This document shows, piece after piece, positions 1 through 10,459 of a stretch of DNA of 64,000 nucleotides (position 1 is its first letter; every line of letters begins with the position of its first letter). The notes under the pieces are model-generated. The model was not told the origin of the DNA and searched no databases. It saw only the letters and a program-made list of their open reading frames with translations. The position numbers were made by a program, and so were the translations under genes. The DNA comes from Prunus persica (lineage: Eukaryota; Streptophyta; Magnoliopsida; Rosales; Rosaceae), in assembly GCF_000346465.2 (NCBI RefSeq), contig NC_034011.1:12293634-12357633 (forward strand). The letters are read 5' to 3'.

Positions 1-364
1 ATGTTCCAAAGATATCCTAACGAATCAGCCATTATTTTGCACGTTTTTACCTTATTTGGCACCTCCAAATCAGGCTAGAAATCCCCCTTGCTTTCCCATT
101 CTGCTCTTAGTCTTCAAACAAGCCAGGTTCGCCTTGCATTCTTTATTTGGACTTCAAAACAGGTCACGAAACTTGTTTCCACGTTTGAATAAGGGTCAGC
201 TCCAAAAATGGCATGTTTTCATTTCTTTTGCCTTCAACTTGATCCTAAAGTATATGCAACTGCATAATAACACAAAATAGGATAAAACGCAACAAGTTTA
301 ACTCAAAAACATCACAAAAATACTAGAAATTGATGGTATAAATGCATAAATATATGAGTTATCA
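1..364 (-). mobile_element. partial LTR of a second Athila-like element (or solo LTR)
   Basis: This stretch aligns without gaps to 5349-5712, the distal part of the LTR described below. By eye there are about 13 mismatches in 364 bases. It ends in TATCA at 364, exactly where the other copy ends, and satellite begins at 365. In the other copy the same end is followed by a polypurine tract and internal sequence. Satellite here instead means this is either the 5' LTR of a minus-strand element lying to the left of the window, or a solo LTR. The reading frame inside it is not a gene. Confidence 0.9.
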
Positions 365-3300
365 AGCATCGTACTACGGTGAAAGGACTCATTTGGTGGG
401 TTTTGAGTGAAATCCAATCTCTACAACTATGCAAAACACCAACCACTCCATTTCAGAATGAACTTCGTACGAACCTGAATTGTCCAATTTCATGGACCAA
501 TCGATATCAGATTGAGTCCAAAACTTGGGGATCATCATAATACAGTGGGAGGAGTCATTTCGTGGGTTTTGAGAGAAGTCCAATCTCTACAACCATGCAA
601 TACACCAACCACTCCATTTCATAACGAACTTCGTACGAACCTGAGTTATCCAATTTCATGGACCAATTGATATCAGATTTAGTCCAAAACTTGGGGATCG
701 TCATAACACGGCGGGAGTAGTCATTTCGTGGGTTTTGAGTGAAATCCAATCTCTAAAAATATGCAATATACCAACCACTCCATTTCATAACGAACTTTGT
801 ACGAACCTAAATTGTCCAATTTCTTGGACCAATCGATATCGAATTGAGTCCAAAACGTGGGGAGCATCGTATTACGGTGGGAGGACTCATTTGGCGGGTT
901 TTGAGTGAAATCCAATCTCAACAACTATGCAATACACCAACCACTCCATTTCATAACGAACTTCGTACGAACCTGAATTGTCCAATTTCATGGACCAATC
1001 GATATCGGATTGAGTCCAAAACTTGGGGAACACCATAATATGATCGGAGGAGTCATTTGGTGTCTTTTGAGTGAAATCCAATAGCTAAAACTATGCAATA
1101 CACCAACCACTCCATTTCAGAACGAACTTCGTACGAACCTGAATTGTCCAATTTCTTGGACCAATCGATATCGGACTGAGTCCAAAACTTGGGGACCATC
1201 ATAATACGGTGGGAGGAGTCATTTGGTGGGTTTTGAGTGAAATCCATTTTCTACAACTATGCAACACACCAACCACTCCATTTCAGAACGAACTTCGTAC
1301 GAACCTGAATTGTCCAATTTCATGGACCAATCGATATCGGATTGAGTCCAAAACTTGGGGAGCATCATAATATGATCGGAGGAGTCATTTGGTGTCTTTT
1401 GAGTGAAATCCAATGGCTAAAACTATGCAATACACTAACCACTCCATTTCACAACGAACATCATACGAACCTGAATTGTCCAATTTCGTGGACCAATCGA
1501 TATCGGATTGAGTCCAAAACTTGGGGGTGATCATAATACAGTGAGAGGAGTCATTGGTGTCTTTTGAATCAAATCCAATGGCTAAAACTATGCAATAAAC
1601 CAACCACTCCATTTCATAGCGAACTTCGTATGAACCAATATTGTCCAATTTCATGGATCAATCGATATCGGATTTAGTCTAAAACTTGGGGATCATCATC
1701 ATACGATGGGAGGAGTCATTTGGTGACTTTTGAGGGAAATCCAATGGCTAAAACTATGCAATACACTAACCACTCCATTTCAGATCGAATTTCGTACGAA
1801 CCTGAATTGTCCAATTTCATGGACCAATCCAAATCGGATTGAGTACAAAACTTGTGGAACACCATAATATGATGGGTGGAGTCATTTCTTGAGTTTTAAG
1901 GAAATCCAATGGCTAAAACTAAGCAATACACCAACCACTCCATTTGATAACGAACTTCGTACGAACCTGAATTGTCCCATTTCATGGACCGATCGATATC
2001 GGATTGAGTCCAAAACTTGGGGAGCATCATAATATGATGGTGGGAGTCGTTTGGTGTCTTTTGACTGAAATCCAATGGCTCAAACTATGCAATACACCAA
2101 CCACTCCATTTCAAAATGAACTTGGTACGAACCTGAATTTACTAATGTCATGGAACAGTCGATATCGGATTGAGTCCAAAACTTGGGGAACACGAGAATA
2201 TGATGGGAGTAGTCATTTGGTGTCTTTTGACTAAAATCCACTGCCTAAAACTATGCAATACACCAACCACTCCATTTCAGAACAAACTTCGTCCGAACCT
2301 GAATTGTCCAATTTCATGGACCAATCGATATCGGATTCAGTCCAAAACTTGGGGAACATCATAATATGATAGGAGGAGTCATTTGGTGTCTTTTGACTGA
2401 AATCCAATGGCTAAAACTATGCAATACACCAACCACTCCATTTCAGAATGAACTTCGTACGAACCTGAATTGTCCAATTTCTTGGACCAATCGATATCGG
2501 ATTGAGTCCAAAACTTGGGTAACATCATAATACGGTCGGAGGAGTCATTTGGTGGGTTTTGAGGGAAATCCAAACTCTACAACTATGCAATACACCAACC
2601 ACTCCATTTCAGAACGAATTTCGTGCGAACCTGAATTGTCCAATTTCATGGACCAATCGATATCAGATTGAGTCCAAAACTTGGGGAACATCAAAATACG
2701 GTGGGAGGAGTCATTTGGTGGGTTTTGAGTGAAATCCAATCTCTACAACTATGCAATACATTAACCACTCAGTTTCATAACGAACTTCATACGAACCGGA
2801 ATTTTCCAATTTCATGGACCAATCGATATCGGGTTGCGTCCAAAACTTGGGGAACATCATAATACAGTGGGAGGAGTCGTTTGGTGGGTTTCGACTGAAA
2901 TCCAATCTCTACAACTATGCAATACACCAACCACTCCATTTCATAACGAACTTCATACGAACCTGAATTGTCCAATTTCATGGACCAATCGATATCGGAC
3001 TGAGTCCAAAACTTGGAGAACATCAAAATACGGTGGGAGGAGTCATTTGGTGGGTTTTGGGTGAAATCCAATCTCTACAACTGTGCAATACACCAACCAC
3101 TCCATTTCATAACGAACTTCGTACGAACCTGAATTGTCCAATTTCATGGACCAATCGATATCGGGTTGAGTCCAAAACCTGGGGAACATCATAATATGAT
3201 GGGAGGAGTCATTTGGTCACTTTTGAGTGAAATCCAATGGCAAAAACTATACAATACACTAACCACTCCATTTCAGAACGAACTTCGTACGAACCTGAAT

Positions 3301-4364
3301 TATCCAATTTCATGGACCAATCGATATCGGATTGAGTCCAAAACTTGGGGAACATCATAATATGATGGGAGGAGTCATTTGGTGTCTTTTGACTGAAATC
3401 CAATGGCAAAAACTATGCGATACACTAACCACTCCATTTCAGAACGAACTTCGTACGAAACTGAATTGTCCAATTTCATGGACCAATCGAATCGGATTGA
3501 GTCCAAAACTTGGCCAACATCATAATATGATGGGAGGAGTCATTTGGTGTCTTTTGACTGAAATCCAATGGCTAAAACTATGCAATACACCAACCACTCC
3601 ATTTCAGAACGAACTTCGTACGAACCTGAATTTTCTAATTTTATGGACCAATCGATATCGGATTGAGTCCAAAACTTGGGGAACATCATAATATGATGGG
3701 AGTAGTGATTTGGTGTCTTTTTACTAAAATCCAATGGCTAAAACTATGCAATACACCAACCACTCCATTTCAGAACGAACTGCGTACGAACCTGAATTGT
3801 CCAATTTCATGGACCAATCGATATCGGATTGAGTCCAAAACTTTGGGAACATCATAATATGATGGGTGGAGTCATTTGGTGTCTTTTGAGTGAAATCCAA
3901 TGGCAAAAACTATGCAATACACTCGCCACTCCATTTCAGAACGAACTTTGTATGAACCTGAATTATCTAATTTCATGGACCAATCGATATTGGATTCAGT
4001 CCAAAACTTGGGGAACATCATAATATGATGGGTGGAGTCATTTGGTGACTTTTGAGTGAAATCCAATGGCTAAAACTATCCAATACACTAACCACTCCAT
4101 TTCAGAACGAACTTCGTACGAACCAGAATTGTAAAATTTCATGGACCAATCGATATCGGATTGAGTCCAAAACTTGGGGAACATCATAATATGTTGGGTC
4201 GAGTCATTTGGTGGCTTTTGAGAGAAATCCAATGGGGAAAACTATGCAATACACCAACCACTCCATTTCATAGCGAACTTCATACGAACCTATATTGTCC
4301 AATTTCATGGACTAATTGATATCGGATTTAGTCCAAAACTTGGGGATCATCATAATACGGTGGG
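365..4364 (-). repeat. 166-bp satellite array, block 1, reverse polarity
   Basis: About 24 head-to-tail monomers of 166 bp, read as the reverse complement of the main array to the right. Every monomer contains the core CCAATCGATATCGGATTGAG and the block TTCGTACGAA. Two flavours mix: one reads GGGTTTTGAG...CTCTACAACTATGC, the other TGTCTTTTGA...TGGCTAAAACTATGC. The second dominates towards 4 kb. Monomers differ from each other by many point changes, so this is not a freshly amplified block. A 3-bp loss near 3490 is one of several small indels. The Athila LTR interrupts it at 4364/4365. Confidence 0.97.
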
Positions 4365-5712
4365 TGTTGTGTTCCTTCCAAGTGCCAATATATGGTTAGT
4401 ATAATGGTACAAGTAAGGGTGTCGAACCACAGGGACCGATTGGACCTCTATAAATTACTAGTTTTGAAAGAACCCTAGATAAAAATGAAAGTGACAATTT
4501 GAACGTAGTTTTTGTGTTGTAAAATGCAAGAAGAATGTAGCAGTGAATGCTATATTGATGTAGAAAGAATAGGGAAGGGACCAGGGATTTCGAATTCACC
4601 ATTGCAAAACTAATTCGATGTTTATAAAATTAAACCGTACTAAACTACCAACCTGTTTCTAGAGTTCGTTTTACATATATATGATCAGCCATATGATGTG
4701 TGGTTTTGATCAAATTCTCCTAATCTGCAACCTAGTTGGGATGTTCAACTTTGGTTCCAAGTTAAGAGTCATTAGCATGCAAGAAAACGTTAAAGAATCG
4801 AAGAGAATACACAGCATGATGTTTGCATAGCATTCTCTTCATTCATTCACATGTCTAACAAGATTAAGCATGATGTTTACTATAACCTTGTCTAGATAAT
4901 CTGTAGGCGACTCTAATGGTGATCAAACATTAAAATTGACAAACAAATTAAACAATAGATTCAGTGAATGAAACAAGAAACAAATTGATGAACTGAATAC
5001 TTTAACTTAGAAACATGGATCAATGTTGCAAGGCTACATCGAAATCCCTAGCTATGAATTTAGTTACACATCATGTTCAAAGAGATTAAAACAAAAATAA
5101 ACAACATGAGTGAAAATAAATTCATGAGAGGAAACCCTTGAACCAATTCTGATGTTGAACTTCTCCAAGAACCACCTCTTGCGCTCAGTCCTAATGGTGG
5201 AAATATATGGACGGCTAGGGTTTTAGTGTGCATGAAAGGAGAGAATAACCAAGAAGTCCAGCCTAGGGTTGTGAAATTCGTCCAAAATAAATAGGGATTT
5301 TAAAAGTTGCTAAAAGGCAAGTTTTTATGGGGTAAACAAGGCTGCAAGATGTTCCAAAGATATCGTAATGAATCAGCCTTTATTTTGCACGTTTTTGCCT
5401 TATTTAGCACCTCCAAATCAGGCTAGAAATCCCCATTGCTTTCCCATTCTGCTCTTAGTCTTCAAACAAGCCAGGTTCGCCTTGCATTCTTTATTTGGAC
5501 TTCAAAACAGGTCACGAAACTTGTTTCCACGTATGAATAAGGGTCAGCTCCAAAAATGGCATGTTTTCATTTCTTTTGCCTTCAACTTGATCCTAAAGTA
5601 TATGCAACTGCATGCTAACACAAAATAAGATAAAACGCAACAAGTTTAACTCAAAAACATCACAAATATACTAGAAATGGATGGTATAAATGTATAAATA
5701 TATGAGTTATCA
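4365..5712 (-). repeat. 3' LTR of the Athila-like element
   Basis: A 1348-bp LTR. On the minus strand it opens TGATAACTCATATA at 5712 and closes CACAACA at 4365, giving the standard TG...CA ends. The left edge is fixed by the abrupt end of satellite after CGGTGGG at 4364. The right edge is fixed by the copy at 1-364 and by the adjacent polypurine tract. Inside, around 4410-4440, is the text GTGTCGAACCACAGGGA, which I recognise from LTRs of this plant lineage. Short reading frames in it look spurious. Confidence 0.9.
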
Positions 5713-5727
5713 AATACCCCCAAACCT
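5713..5727 (-). other. polypurine tract (plus-strand primer site)
   Basis: On the minus strand the sequence AGGTTTGGGGGTATT sits immediately before the TGATAA that opens the 3' LTR. This is the position and composition expected for the RNase H-resistant primer of plus-strand synthesis. It fixes the element's orientation and the inner LTR boundary. Confidence 0.85.
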
Positions 5728-7260
5728 GATTTTTGCTAGTCCTCGAGCAAAACTGAAACTAAAAACACACAAGACAATAAAATCTAACTTGACCACTTTT
5801 GCAGGTTAAACGATTGCACTGAGCATGTGCAACAAGCCTTTAAACCCCTAGGTGTCCCTAGTAGGAGGAGTTGTGTCTCCTGAGGGTTTACAGTGAGGAC
5901 TCCCACAAACATCTACATACTTGCTAGCAAATTGGTTAAAGCATACTTATAGCAAACTAATAAGAACCAATGAAAGCTTAGTCATACATTCGAACCACTA
6001 GTCTGCCATTTCAAAGAATCATATCATAAGTATAGTGTAAAAAAATTAATTACTCCATTGCCCATGACTTCAAAGACACCATACTCAAATGCCGAAGATA
6101 GAAATCGCCTCAACTCTAGCCCTCACAGATATCACTCAAATTTTCACTCAGATCCTAAGGTGTGGTCCCTCCTCAACCATATGTGAGTGAAATTATGTAA
6201 AAGGGAATCAAAATCCTCACATATGAAATATGAAATAAAAGCACAATTTCTGGACAGATCTCATGAAAGGAATTAAACACTAAGAATATAGATAGCACAC
6301 ATACTTAGCAGTACCCATGAATACATCCCCAAAGATCAGCTAGGTCTTTCACAAGGTGTGTAATGTAAGGCTTAGGTCAGGGGCTAAGAAAGAAAGGATA
6401 GGAAATACTAAAGCTTGGGACATACCAAAGTGTCTTCCTTGTGAAAGCAGCAAACTCTCCTCTTGAATTGATCTTTGTTGTTTGTTCGTGGCATCCAGGA
6501 CCCGTGCGATAATGGAAGGATTTAGAAATTACATCCTCTTTGATTCTTTTCCTTTTCTTTTCTTTTTCTAAAACTTTGTTTCTTTTTTCTTTCTTTTTTC
6601 TACAATTCCAGCACACATACCTCGGTACATACCACTTTCTTGATGTAGAGCTCGAATTTTCTTTGTCTTCATCACTTTGGTATTCCCCAAACTATAGGGT
6701 ATAGCTGTAATGGGCTAAATATCTCATATTGAGATAAAAGGATATGGGTAAACAAATGTGAGAAAAGAAAATGGCTAAAAATGATTGGCTTCAAAATGGG
6801 GTAATGGCACACACATAAAGGTAAGAAATTAGGCCTTTTGGTGGTTAAGACATGCATAGCCTAACATCGTCTCAATGAGTTCATTCATGAATGTTACCAA
6901 ACATATGGTATCTGCGAAAGTGAACAATTCTTAGCGCTCAATCAAACAAAAATAATGAGATCATTTGAAATGACATTGAAGCAAAAAGATAGGAGTACAA
7001 ACACTTTAAACCCTCTCAAAGAAGTAAATAGGCTCAAAATAACTCTCTAGGGTAGTCTCCACAATTCTTCTTCCAGAATTTGAGCATGATACTTTAATCA
7101 CCATGATTCCAAGAGTAACAGCTTTGAAAAAAAAGAAGATATGATATGAACTTTTTCAGGGCATCGCAGTAGTCCTCATTGTAAACCATAGCCCTCATAT
7201 ACATTCACATTAGTAAGCAAAAGCAAACTTTAACCAGAACTAAAAACAAACGAAAATCCC

Positions 7261-7299
7261 ACACCCCCAAACCTAAACTAAGCATTGTCCTCGATGCTT
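7261..7299 (-). other. second polypurine-like motif with CGAGGAC leader
   Basis: The minus strand reads AAGCATCGAGGACAATGC, then a short spacer, then TTTGGGGGTGT. The arrangement parallels the true polypurine site about 1.55 kb downstream, where CTCGAGGACTAGC is followed by TTTGGGGGTAT. It could be an internal polypurine tract or a duplicated 3' signal. Confidence 0.45.
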
Positions 7300-7406
7300 A
7301 AAAAAAAAAATGAATGGAATGGATGCAATGCAAATTGGCACAGTGTGCATGGAAAGAAATAAAATAAAAACTAAAAACCAACACAAATAAACGGAAAGAA
7401 CACAAA

Positions 7407-7440
7407 CCCAGCTAGGTTGCCTCCTAGCAAGCGCTTTATT
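7407..7440 (-). other. conserved post-pol motif with small hairpin
   Basis: About 30 bases after the inferred pol stop, the minus strand reads AAATAAAGCGCTTGCTAGGA and then GGCAACCTAGC. GCTAGG and CCTAGC form a 6-bp stem around a 6-nt loop. I recognise similar GCGCTTG...GGAGGCAACC text downstream of pol in other plant gypsy elements. Its role (RNA processing or export) is unknown to me. Confidence 0.5.
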
Positions 7441-7469
7441 TAATGTGTAGGCAAGACATGGTAGTGTGT

Positions 7470-10352
7470 CTAAGTTGCCATAAACTCAAGAGAATCTATA
7501 ACGACATAAACCTGCTCCTGTGAAACATTCTCCAAATAAGGCTTCAAACGCTGTCCATTGACCTTAAAACGGGTGCCATTCTTTCCATAGCTCCATGGGG
7601 AAATACTTGAAGCACTTTGAATGGTCCAACCCATCTAGACTTCAATTTACCTGGAAACAGTCGCAAACGTGAGTCATACAAAAGTACTTTCATACCTGGT
7701 TGAAACTCCTTCCTAAGAATTGCTGTGTCATGGTATAGCTTGGTTCGTTCTTTGTAGATCCTTGCATTCTCATATGATTCATTTCTGAGCTCTTCCAACT
7801 CATTGAGTTGGAGCTTCCTCACTGTACCAGCTTCTTTGAGATCAAAATTGAACTTCTTTATGGCCCAATATGCACGGTGCTCGAGCTCCATTGGCAGATG
7901 ACATGCCTTTCCAAACACCAGTCGATAAGGGCTCATTCCAATTGGGGTCTTGTACGCTGTTCGATACGCCCAAAGTGCGTCATTCAACCTTAGTGACCAA
8001 TCCTTCCTTGTAGGGCCGACAGTTTTCATCAAGATGTTCTTTATTTCTCTATTGCTGATTTCCACTTGTCCAGAGGTTTGAGGATGGTATGGAGTTGCCA
8101 CTTTATGTGTGATGTTGTACTTCTTCATCAATGCCTCGAAAGGTTTGTTGCAAAAGTGACTGCCACCATCGCTAATGATAGCTCTCGGAGTTCCAAACCT
8201 AGTGAAAATCATATCTTTGAGAAAATTCAAAACAACTTTGTGATCATTAGTTCGTGTAGCTGTTGCCTCAACCCATTTTGATACATAATCTACTGCCACT
8301 AGTATGTATATGTATCCAAAAGAAGATGGGAATGGTCCGATGAAGTCAATTCCCCACACATCAAACAGCTCTATCACTAAAATGTTGTTTAATGGCATTT
8401 CGTTCCTGCGACTGATGCTCCCCATTTTCTGACACCTATCACACTTAGAGCAAAAATCAAAAGCATCTTTAAACAATGTAGGCCAAAAGAAACGAGATTG
8501 TAAAACCTTTAAAGCTGTATTTTTGGCACTGAAATGACCTCCGCATGCCAATGCATGATTGAATGTTAGTATGCTTTGCTGCTCACTCTCTAGAACACAT
8601 CTTCGAATGATTTGGTCAGGGCAATACTTGAACAAATAGGGCTCATCCCACATGTAGTGTTTCACCATTGAAAAGAACTTCTTTCTCTCCTGAAAAGTCA
8701 AATCATCCCTAATTACACCAGAAGCAAGATAATTGACAAAATCAGCATACCAGGGCTCTTTATCTTGAATTACAAAGAGTTGTTCATCTGGGAATGATTT
8801 GTTGAGAGGCAAAATTTGTCCATCTCCACGATTTTCATCAACAAAGCGCGACAAGTGATCAGCAACAACATTTTCACTCCCTTTCTTGTCTCGAATTTCT
8901 AGGTCAAACTCTTGTAGCAAGAGTATCCATCTGATCAAATGTGGTTTAGCATATTTCTTGGTCAACAAAACCTAAGAGCTGCATGATCAGAGTAAACAAT
9001 ATCTTTAGAGCCAACAAGATATGAACGAAATTTCTCTAAAGCAAAAACAACAGCAAGCAACTCCTTCTCAGTTGTAGAGTAATTGAGTTGAGCATCGTTT
9101 AACGTCCGACTTGCATGTAGATTACGTGTGGCAGCTTATTTACTCTTTGACCTAAAATAGCACCAATAGCATAGTCAGAGGCATCACACATTAGCTCAAA
9201 AGGCAAAGACCAATCTGGTGCCGTAATGATAGGAGCAGAGGTTAGTTCACGTTTCAAGGTATTAAATGCATTCATACAATCTTTATCAAAGTGAAATACA
9301 ACATCTTTGGCCAAAAGATTGCACAATGGATGAGTGATCTTGGAAAAATCCTTAATGAAACGACGATAAAAACCAGCATGTCCTAGAAAGCTTCTCACTC
9401 CCTTCACTGAAGCAGGGGCTGCCATATTTGAGATGATGTCAATTTTTGGTTTGTCAACTTCAATACCCTTGTTGGATATTACATGCCCCAACACAACACC
9501 TTGTTTCACCATAAATTGACACTTTTCCCAATTGAGAATCAAATTTGTTTCCTGACATCTTTGAAGCACTAGAGAGAGATGGTTAAGACAATTATCAAAA
9601 GAAGAACTAAAAACTGAAAAATCGTCCATGAATACCTCAATAAATCTCTCAATCATATCTGAAAAGATTGCCAGCATACATCTTTGGAATGTTGCTGGGG
9701 CATTGCAAAGGCCAAAAGGCATCCTCCTATATGCAAAAGTGCCAAAAGGACAGGTGAATGTAGTCTTCTCTTGATCTTCCGGAGCAATCACAATTTGATT
9801 ATAACCTGAATATCCATCAAGAAAACAATAATATGAGTGACCAGCTAATCGCTTAAGCATTTGATCAATAAAAGGCATAGGAAAATAATCTTTTCTAGTG
9901 TCTGCATTCAACTTCCTGTAATCGGTGCAAACACGCCAACTAGCTGCAGGTCTCGTTTGAACAAGCTCTTTATGCTCTTTTTTACCACTGTGATTCCAAT
10001 CCTCTTAGGCACTACGTGAACAGCGCTGACCCATTTGCTATCAGAAATCGGGTATATGATGCCCACATCTAGCAACTTCAGCACTTCAGCTCTCACTACT
10101 TCCTTCATGTGTGGATTGAGCCTTCTTTGTCGTTCACGAGTTGGTTTCACTCCCTCCTCCAATAAAATTCGATTCATACACATGGTAGGGCTTATTCCCT
10201 TGATATCTGCAATAGACCAACCAATGGCTGATTTGAACTCTTTTAGCACCCTAATTAGCTTATCTTCTTCCAAAGGGGTGAGGTCAGACGCTATTATAAC
10301 TGGGACAGTTTCAAACTCAGCTAGGTAAGCATATTTTAGATGTGATGGAACT
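7470..10352 (-). pseudogene. pol: Athila-type pol remnant: RT, RNase H, integrase
   Basis: Polyprotein remnant for copying and integrating the retrotransposon. In order along the minus strand: reverse transcriptase (start of palm with ISDSKWVS near 10040; catalytic FMDDF near 9620), RNase H, then integrase. The integrase has a zinc-binding start with CSKCDRC near 8440 and a DDE core: Asp in GIDFIG, Asp in ISDGG, Glu in [10 protein letters not shown]. The gag and protease portions are missing because the frame is cut at the satellite junction near 10352. Four frame breaks are visible: near 9978 (A-run), 9118 (one base), 8969 (T-run) and 7592 (short deletion that may have used a repeated TGGAGC). 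After the last break, homologous text continues to a TAG at 7470. It is dead as a protein-coding gene. The first residues of the longest frame (MGFTQNPP) are satellite, not pol. Confidence 0.9.
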
Positions 10353-10459
10353 GGTGGGTTTTGAGTAAAACCCAATCTCTACAACTATGCCGTACACCAA
10401 CCACTCAATTTCATAACGAACTTCGTACGAACCTAAATTGTATAATTTAATGGACCAAT
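10353..10459 (-). repeat. satellite block 2, reverse polarity remnant
   Basis: About 107 bp of satellite in the same polarity as block 1, starting TGGTGGGTTTTGAG and ending at GGACCAATC. It resumes the monomer only about ten bases beyond the phase at which block 1 stops at 4364. It is therefore the continuation of the array into which the Athila-like element inserted. It ends where satellite polarity flips. Confidence 0.85.

Larger units (their letters stand above)
5713..7469 (-). other. 3' non-coding zone of the Athila-like element
   Basis: This lies between the end of pol and the 3' LTR, where Athila elements may carry an env-like frame. I find no convincing coding sequence. Two short minus-strand frames (6377-6616 and 6672-6857) are low-complexity (Lys/Glu-rich and Phe/Leu-rich) and match nothing I recognise. 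The zone holds a CT-rich tract near 6540-6605, a second G-rich motif at 7261-7299 and a small hairpin just after pol. Confidence 0.6.
4365..10352 (-). mobile_element. Athila/Tat-type Ty3/gypsy retrotransposon, 5'-truncated
   Basis: A minus-strand LTR retrotransposon inserted in the satellite. Reading leftward from 10352 it contains the reverse transcriptase, RNase H and integrase parts of pol, a non-coding zone of about 1.8 kb, a polypurine tract and one complete LTR ending at 4365. The 5' LTR, primer-binding site, gag and protease are absent: pol starts abruptly at about 10352 next to satellite. The pol domain order and the integrase text ([21 protein letters not shown]) are of the Athila/Tat lineage. 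Four frameshifts in pol make it non-autonomous. Satellite of the same polarity and nearly the same phase lies on both sides, so the insertion went into one array. Confidence 0.9.

Noticed and set aside
56..280. 74-aa frame at the left edge, with a matching frame at 5368-5628
   Set aside because: Both lie inside copies of the same LTR. The frames differ at several positions and show no domain.
389..4232. Serial frames of about 64 aa on both strands (MDFTQNPPNDSS... and MSPKLGEHHN...)
   Set aside because: They recur every 166 bp across satellite junctions, occur equally on both strands, and carry random stops and frameshifts. They are by-products of a stop-poor monomer. The same holds for all such frames in 10.4-37.9 kb and 51.9-64 kb.
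365..4364. CRISPR-like regular repeats
   Set aside because: The repeats are contiguous 166-bp satellite monomers without unique spacers, in plant DNA.
6377..6857. Possible env-like gene between pol and the LTR
   Set aside because: Only two short low-complexity frames are present. No signal peptide plus transmembrane layout and no recognised env text is visible.
4360..10358. GTGGG on both sides of the Athila-like element as a target duplication
   Set aside because: GTGGG occurs at two normal places in the monomer, and the 5' end of the element is missing, so the match carries no weight.
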